Shown: piece after piece, positions 6,360 to 10,933 of the stretch | Layout of the letters: every line of letters begins with the position of its first letter | How positions within the stretch are numbered: position 1 is the stretch's first letter | Assembly (NCBI GenBank): GCA_025455225.1 | Contig: JALOMY010000056.1 | Coordinates: forward strand, 1 to 10,933 | DNA: 10,933 nucleotides | Direction: 5' to 3' | Source of the DNA: Cyclobacteriaceae bacterium | GTDB lineage: Bacteria > Bacteroidota > Bacteroidia > Cytophagales > Cyclobacteriaceae | Position numbers and translations under genes: made by a program | Notes under the pieces: model-generated | What the model was told of the DNA's origin: nothing | Seen by the model: only the letters and a program-made list of their open reading frames with translations | The model's database searches: none

Positions 6360-8483
6360 ATGATGGTAGCAAAACTGCTCTTACTCTTCTCGCTGATTCA
6401 TACAACTGATTCGGTAAATCGTGTTGAGTCTGACTCCATTCATCAACCAGCAAGGAATGAAGTGGTGATTCATGATTCACTTTTCCTTAGTTCAGAGATT
6501 AGATTAGCCTTCAATGATTTGAAGGGTTGGAAGTTTTCACCACAAGACGATCCTTCCTTTGCGCAACCGGATTATGATGACAGCCAATGGTATACGCTGG
6601 AAAATTCACCCTTTGAAACATATCAATTACCTGATTCATTGTGGAAGGGTTTTGGCTGGCTCAGACTTCGCATCCGGGTGGATTCAGCATTTAGTAAGAA
6701 CCTAAATATAATCTCTCCGCATATTTTGGGTGCTTCTGAGTTATACATCAACGGCAATCTCGTGCTGAACCATGGAGTACCCGCAACAACGGCTGAAGAA
6801 CAACAATTACTTGGCGCTGTATTAGACCTCGGAAAACACTACGAGTTTTTACCTGGAGCAACTTACCAGATTGCGGTCAGGTACTCCCTTCATCACCTCA
6901 ACATCATGAGGCATCTCAGCCTGGGAAGCTATCTGCAGCCGTTACTGCTTTCGGTTATTGTAACCAACTATGATACACTTAGCCTATGGATTGAAAGAAC
7001 CATCATCACAACGTTTGTTTTTACTATTGCGGCAACCATTTTATTGATGGTGATGCTGCTTCATTTGTTTATGTATCTGTCTGTTTCCGAAGAAAAAGCA
7101 AACTTTGCTATTTTAATACTAAGCGCTTGCCTGTTTTTACTTTCTATCATACAGGTTTTACAGGGTTTTAGTGTTCATAACTTTTGGCTCTACATTATTC
7201 TTTCATCAACAGCACCCACCCTTTTAGTGATGACCAGCGGAAGCCTGGTTCCATGGGTAACTCACCAGGTTTTAAATGTTCCTGTTTCTGTATTTTGGAA
7301 GAGATTTATTTTCGCTCCATTATTAGTTGGCTTATTTCTGGCATTATTTCCAGAATTTCCATTCGAGATAGTGATATATCTTATCGGTCTTTTATTAGTA
7401 ATACTGATGATCACAGGCAGCATTATTGCCATTATCAAATCCAGAAAAATGAAAAAGCGGGGAATTGGTTTGATTGCCGGGTCATTACTTGTCTATCCAT
7501 TGCTTTTTATTGTTATGATAATTTTAGTCGTTAACGGTATGAATTATTTATGGAGCTATGCATTTCTTTTCATTATGCTTATTAGCATGCCTGTCGGGAT
7601 GTCCATTCATCAGGGAAAGAAATTTTTAAAACTTCATATGCAATTGGATTCACTGGTTAAAGACCGTACTGCAGAACTAAGCAAATCACTCAATGAACTA
7701 AAAGCAACTCAATCCCAACTCATCCAATCCGAGAAAATGGCAAGCCTCGGTGAACTTACCGCGGGAATTGCCCATGAGATTCAGAACCCATTGAATTTCG
7801 TTAACAACTTCAGTGAAGTAAACAAGGAATTGCTGACCGAGATGCAGGAAGCCATCAATAGGGAAAACTTTCAGGAAGCCCGTTTACTTGCAAAGGATAT
7901 AATTGATAACCAGGATAAGATTAACTTCCATGGCAAGCGTGCCGATGGTATTGTTAAGAGTATGTTACAACATTCCCGAACCAGCTCCGGCAAAAAAGAA
8001 ATAACAGATATCAACGGCTTGTGTGACGAATATCTGCGTTTAGCTTATCATGGATATCGGGCAAAAGACAAATCATTTAACGCAAAGTTTGAAACTCACC
8101 TCGATCCTACTTTACCAAAGATTAATGTGGTGCCACAGGAGATTGGCAAAGTGGTGTTGAATCTTGTCAACAATGCTTTTTATGCCGTGAATGATAAGGT
8201 GAAGAGAGGTATTCCCGGATACGAACCTGCAGTAACTGTTACTACCAAAAACGTGGGAGACAAAATCGAAATAAGCGTAACAGACAATGGTCAAGGCATT
8301 CCCGATTCCATCAGGGAAAAAATCTTTCAACCTTTCTTTACCACCAAGCCTACTGGCAGGGGAACCGGATTAGGATTAAGCTTGAGTTATGATATTGTGA
8401 AAGCGCATGGCGGGGAGTTAAGTGTCGAATCTGTTCAAGGCAAGGAAACAACATTCACCATCATTATACCCATTTTGTCATGA
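6360..8483 (+). CDS. Seven-membrane-helix (7TMR-DISM-like) sensor histidine kinase
   Basis: Predicted inner-membrane kinase of 707 residues. A signal segment (about 1-18) is followed by an extracytoplasmic beta-rich domain at about 45-200. Its WKFSPQDDPSFAQPDYDDSQW-like stretch (57-77) and SELYINGN (126-133) recall the jelly-roll domains of glycoside hydrolase family 2 and of 7TMR-DISM receptors. Seven hydrophobic segments lie at about 213-239, 248-267, 274-298, 316-333, 336-360, 368-392 and 394-418. A coiled coil (420-456) leads to the same kinase core as the TPR kinases: His472 in AHEIQNPL, N-box NLVNNAFYAV (601-610), G1 DNGQG (642-646) and G2 GTGLGLSL (668-675). The core matches that of the gene at 2281 best, although the two sensors are unrelated. 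The ligand may be a carbohydrate or another small molecule, but nothing in the sequence fixes it. The stop overlaps the next start. Two consecutive ATGs (6360 and 6363) are possible starts. Confidence 0.93.
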   Translation: MMVAKLLLLFSLIHTTDSVNRVESDSIHQPARNEVVIHDSLFLSSEIRLAFNDLKGWKFSPQDDPSFAQPDYDDSQWYTLENSPFETYQLPDSLWKGFGWLRLRIRVDSAFSKNLNIISPHILGASELYINGNLVLNHGVPATTAEEQQLLGAVLDLGKHYEFLPGATYQIAVRYSLHHLNIMRHLSLGSYLQPLLLSVIVTNYDTLSLWIERTIITTFVFTIAATILLMVMLLHLFMYLSVSEEKANFAILILSACLFLLSIIQVLQGFSVHNFWLYIILSSTAPTLLVMTSGSLVPWVTHQVLNVPVSVFWKRFIFAPLLVGLFLALFPEFPFEIVIYLIGLLLVILMITGSIIAIIKSRKMKKRGIGLIAGSLLVYPLLFIVMIILVVNGMNYLWSYAFLFIMLISMPVGMSIHQGKKFLKLHMQLDSLVKDRTAELSKSLNELKATQSQLIQSEKMASLGELTAGIAHEIQNPLNFVNNFSEVNKELLTEMQEAINRENFQEARLLAKDIIDNQDKINFHGKRADGIVKSMLQHSRTSSGKKEITDINGLCDEYLRLAYHGYRAKDKSFNAKFETHLDPTLPKINVVPQEIGKVVLNLVNNAFYAVNDKVKRGIPGYEPAVTVTTKNVGDKIEISVTDNGQGIPDSIREKIFQPFFTTKPTGRGTGLGLSLSYDIVKAHGGELSVESVQGKETTFTIIIPILS
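8480..8483 (+). other. ATGA stop/start overlap
   Basis: The ATG of the propeller gene (8480-8482) overlaps the TGA of the 7TM kinase (8481-8483). Such overlaps commonly allow coupled translation by ribosomes finishing the upstream gene. This start is supported by a good signal peptide directly after it and by the absence of any Shine-Dalgarno-like sequence. Confidence 0.8.
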
Positions 8484-10933
8484 GGCTAAAAGCAATCCAG
8501 GCACACTTAGTATTTGTTTCATTGCTGATAGCCACCCAATGTGCATTGGCCCAGACAAACGACTTGCAGTTCAATCACTTGCTTGGCTCAAATGGAATTA
8601 CGTTGGGTAAAATCAATGCCATCACCCAGGATAAGCTTGGATTTATCTGGCTTTCCGATCAATCCAACCGGTGTCTGGTGCGCTACGATGGCAATCATAT
8701 GAAGCGGTTTTCCTACAGCCAGGGTAAGCCCAACACCCTGGGCGGATATTACCCGGAATGCCTGGCCACCGATCCGTCAGGCATATTGTGGATCGGATTT
8801 TATGGTCAGGGGCTCGACCGTTATGATCCCTATACCAATACCTTCACTCATTATAGTCATAGCGATGATGATCCTGAGAGCTTAAGCAATAATGTAGTTT
8901 CGGCTGTACTGGTTGACCACCTGGGTAACGTGTGGATTGGCACCGATGGCGGGCTCGACTTGTTCGATGCGGCTACCGGAAAATTCAAACATTTCAAGCA
9001 CGATCCCGCAGACTCAACCAGCCTGAGTCACGATGTGGTCCGCTCCATTTATGAAGACAGACAGGGGGTACTTTGGGTAGGCACCGGTATAGCATTCGTT
9101 CCGGGCGATGAAGGAGGCCTTAACCGGTTCGATCGGACTATCGGAACATTCACCCGCTATATTCATGAACCGGAAAATCCAAACAGCCTGGTTGATAACA
9201 AAGTAAGGGCGATCTTTGAAGACAGCTATGGAAATTTCTGGGTCGGCACCCGTGGCGATGGCATTCATAAAATGAATCGGGAAGCCGGTACATTTCAACG
9301 GTTCCGGTTCAATCCAGCCGATCCCAATGCATTGAGCCGGCTGCCTTCAATAGGGGGTGCCGATCATATTACCTTTATCATTGAAGACACCGATAGAAAA
9401 GTATGGTTTGGCTCCCTCTTCAATGGGGTTACCCGGTATGATCCTTCTAGCGGAGCGTTGGAGCGCTTCGGTGCAGAAACTCCGGAGTTCAGTGACAATA
9501 CCAGTTGGTGTGCCTATGCGGCCCCTGATGGGCATGTTTGGCTAAGTACCCAGAACTCAAACCTCTTCAGGATTGATTTGCATAACACGGTCATTCCTTA
9601 TTATGCAGGACCAGGTTACGTGAGGGCCTATTTACAGGAATCCTCCTCGGTTGCCTGGTTCGGTACGGATAATGGATTGATCCGGGAGGATCGAAACGAA
9701 GGCCAACGGCAGGTGTTCAGGCATGACCCCAACAATCCAACCAGCATCAGTTCAAACGATATTAATGCCATTATCAAAGACAGCAATGGCGAGTTTTGGA
9801 TCGGCACAACAAACGGACTGAACCGGTTTGATCCATCAACCAAACTGTTTACCCGCTATTATCATGACCCAAATGATACCCTGAGTCTTGGAGATAATAA
9901 TATTCAGAAGATCGCTGAGGATGGTAACGGCTATCTTTGGATTGGTACAAATACTTCAGGGTTTTATGTTTTTGATCGTAAGGCCGGCAAAGTACACAAG
10001 GCGTTTCCGGGATACTATGGCGTGTGGGCTTTAGCAAAAATCGGAGATCAATATCTTTGGGGAGGCACCCCTCAAATGGGATTTCGCTATGATGTAAAAA
10101 ATGAAGAGTTCAACTATTTTTTTGATGGCATAGGGATTCAATGCTACTATCCGGATGCAAAGGGCCTTGTCTGGATTGGCACGGAGCAGGGGCTCTATTG
10201 TTATAATCATAAGAAAGATGTGTTTGACTATTCTCAATTCACACGAATTGATATTGAAGGGAGTGTCAGCTCCATTATAGGCGATAACCGGGGAAATCTA
10301 TGGATGACTTCACCCAACATAGGATTGATCAGGTACACGCCTGAAACCAGGGAGCGTATTGTCTACGGCAAAAGGAATAATGTGCAACTTGAAAGTCTGG
10401 CGACCAGCACAATTTACCAGGCAGAGGATGGCAACCTCCTGATTGGGACAAGGATAATAAATGGGTATCATAAATTTAATCCCGATAAAATACGGGAAAA
10501 TCAGGATTCCTCGCGGCTATACTTTTCTTCCTTGTCACTAAACGGCATCGACTTTACCGTTGGAGATGGTTCTGTTTTCACCGGATCGATTTTTACGGCA
10601 TCCAACATCCGTCTCGCTCACAATCAGAATACATTTGCCTTACGGTTTACCGAAATTGATTTCACAAATGATGATGATACAAGGATTTATTACAGGCTGG
10701 AAAATTACGATACTGAATGGCGTAATTCTTATGCGGAAGAACCTGCAAACTACTTCCAGATACCTCCCGGTGAATATGTTTTCAAAATCAGGGCAAACCA
10801 CAACCAGTCTGGGCAATGGACCGAAAAAAGTCTAGCGATAACCATAGCTCCACCCTGGTGGACTACCTGGTGGGCGTATAGCGGGTATGGTTTACTCTTC
10901 ATGGGCGGAGTATTTCTTGTTGACCGGGTGCAG
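8480..10933 (+). CDS. Double beta-propeller / Y_Y_Y sensor protein, probable histidine kinase (3' end outside window)
   Basis: From the ATG at 8480 the frame is open for 818 codons to the last base of the window. A signal peptide (about 1-24, cleavage after ALA) exports the protein. Fourteen blade-like motifs of the form [FVL]W[IVLF]G[T] follow, from FIWLSD (about residue 57) to NLLIGT (about 653). They are typical of two-component regulator propeller repeats (Reg_prop) and are enough for two seven-bladed propellers. Between blades, GLNRFD and YxHDPNDPxSLS-type segments recur. A Y_Y_Y domain lies at about 715-790 (YYRLENYDTEWR), followed by PPWW and the start of a membrane helix at about 797-814. 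In Bacteroidota this layout normally continues into a cytoplasmic kinase, sometimes with receiver and AraC domains, or into a DNA-binding domain. Given the neighbours, a HisKA/HATPase output is most likely, but it is not seen here. In related Bacteroides proteins the propellers sense glycans; that is family knowledge and is not shown here. Confidence 0.92.
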   Translation, partial: MRLKAIQAHLVFVSLLIATQCALAQTNDLQFNHLLGSNGITLGKINAITQDKLGFIWLSDQSNRCLVRYDGNHMKRFSYSQGKPNTLGGYYPECLATDPSGILWIGFYGQGLDRYDPYTNTFTHYSHSDDDPESLSNNVVSAVLVDHLGNVWIGTDGGLDLFDAATGKFKHFKHDPADSTSLSHDVVRSIYEDRQGVLWVGTGIAFVPGDEGGLNRFDRTIGTFTRYIHEPENPNSLVDNKVRAIFEDSYGNFWVGTRGDGIHKMNREAGTFQRFRFNPADPNALSRLPSIGGADHITFIIEDTDRKVWFGSLFNGVTRYDPSSGALERFGAETPEFSDNTSWCAYAAPDGHVWLSTQNSNLFRIDLHNTVIPYYAGPGYVRAYLQESSSVAWFGTDNGLIREDRNEGQRQVFRHDPNNPTSISSNDINAIIKDSNGEFWIGTTNGLNRFDPSTKLFTRYYHDPNDTLSLGDNNIQKIAEDGNGYLWIGTNTSGFYVFDRKAGKVHKAFPGYYGVWALAKIGDQYLWGGTPQMGFRYDVKNEEFNYFFDGIGIQCYYPDAKGLVWIGTEQGLYCYNHKKDVFDYSQFTRIDIEGSVSSIIGDNRGNLWMTSPNIGLIRYTPETRERIVYGKRNNVQLESLATSTIYQAEDGNLLIGTRIINGYHKFNPDKIRENQDSSRLYFSSLSLNGIDFTVGDGSVFTGSIFTASNIRLAHNQNTFALRFTEIDFTNDDDTRIYYRLENYDTEWRNSYAEEPANYFQIPPGEYVFKIRANHNQSGQWTEKSLAITIAPPWWTTWWAYSGYGLLFMGGVFLVDRVQ

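Noticed and set aside
8422..8610. Plus-strand open frame across the junction of the 7TM kinase and the propeller gene
   Set aside because: It overlaps both the end of one clear gene and the signal peptide of the next in a different frame and has no protein features of its own.
9014..10237. Several short open frames on both strands in the last 2 kb
   Set aside because: The frame starting at 8480 is uninterrupted through this region and encodes regular propeller blades, so the short frames are shadows.
8700..10450. Recurring motifs as a DNA tandem repeat or CRISPR-like array
   Set aside because: The repetition is at the protein level (propeller blades). The DNA units vary in length and sequence, with no constant repeat and spacer pattern.

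Overview
The window looks like chromosomal DNA from a member of the Bacteroidota, perhaps a Cytophagales- or Chitinophagales-like lineage. The evidence is threefold. The proteins are TPR-linked and propeller-linked histidine kinases typical of that phylum. None of the starts has a clear Shine-Dalgarno sequence; A/T-rich leaders precede them instead. The base composition is moderate to AT-leaning. The rank below phylum is a guess.

Layout: all genes are on the + strand and almost all the DNA is coding. Bases 1-153 are the 3' end of a histidine kinase gene. Three complete genes follow (157-2274, 2281-4221, 4231-6273), each encoding a signal peptide, a TPR region predicted to be periplasmic, one membrane helix, a short coiled coil and a HisKA/HATPase kinase core. 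They are separated by only 3, 6 and 9 bases. After an 86-base gap, 6360-8483 encodes a kinase with a jelly-roll-like extracytoplasmic domain and seven membrane helices (7TMR-DISM-like architecture) joined to the same kinase core. Its stop codon overlaps, as ATGA, the start of a sixth gene (8480 to the window end, open). That gene encodes a secreted double beta-propeller of 14 blade motifs, a Y_Y_Y domain and the first part of a membrane helix; its output domain lies outside the window.

The region is therefore a head-to-tail array of at least five, probably six, sensor kinases with no response regulator inside it. The phospho-acceptor region is identical over 33 residues in all four complete kinases, although the codons differ widely. 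The sensor halves are of different types. This fits several inputs feeding one regulator, or a small set of regulators, encoded elsewhere.

The most distinctive DNA-level feature is in the first complete kinase. Two copies of a 21-base palindrome, each read in the same frame as LPAGQAG, and one 27-base imperfect inverted repeat interrupt the ATPase domain. Comparison with the third kinase shows that these are exact in-frame additions of 21 and 27+21 bases. The first sits inside an older inverted-repeat-like segment, a remnant of which is still visible at the same place in the third kinase. I saw no RNA genes, insertion sequences, CRISPR arrays or convincing terminators.
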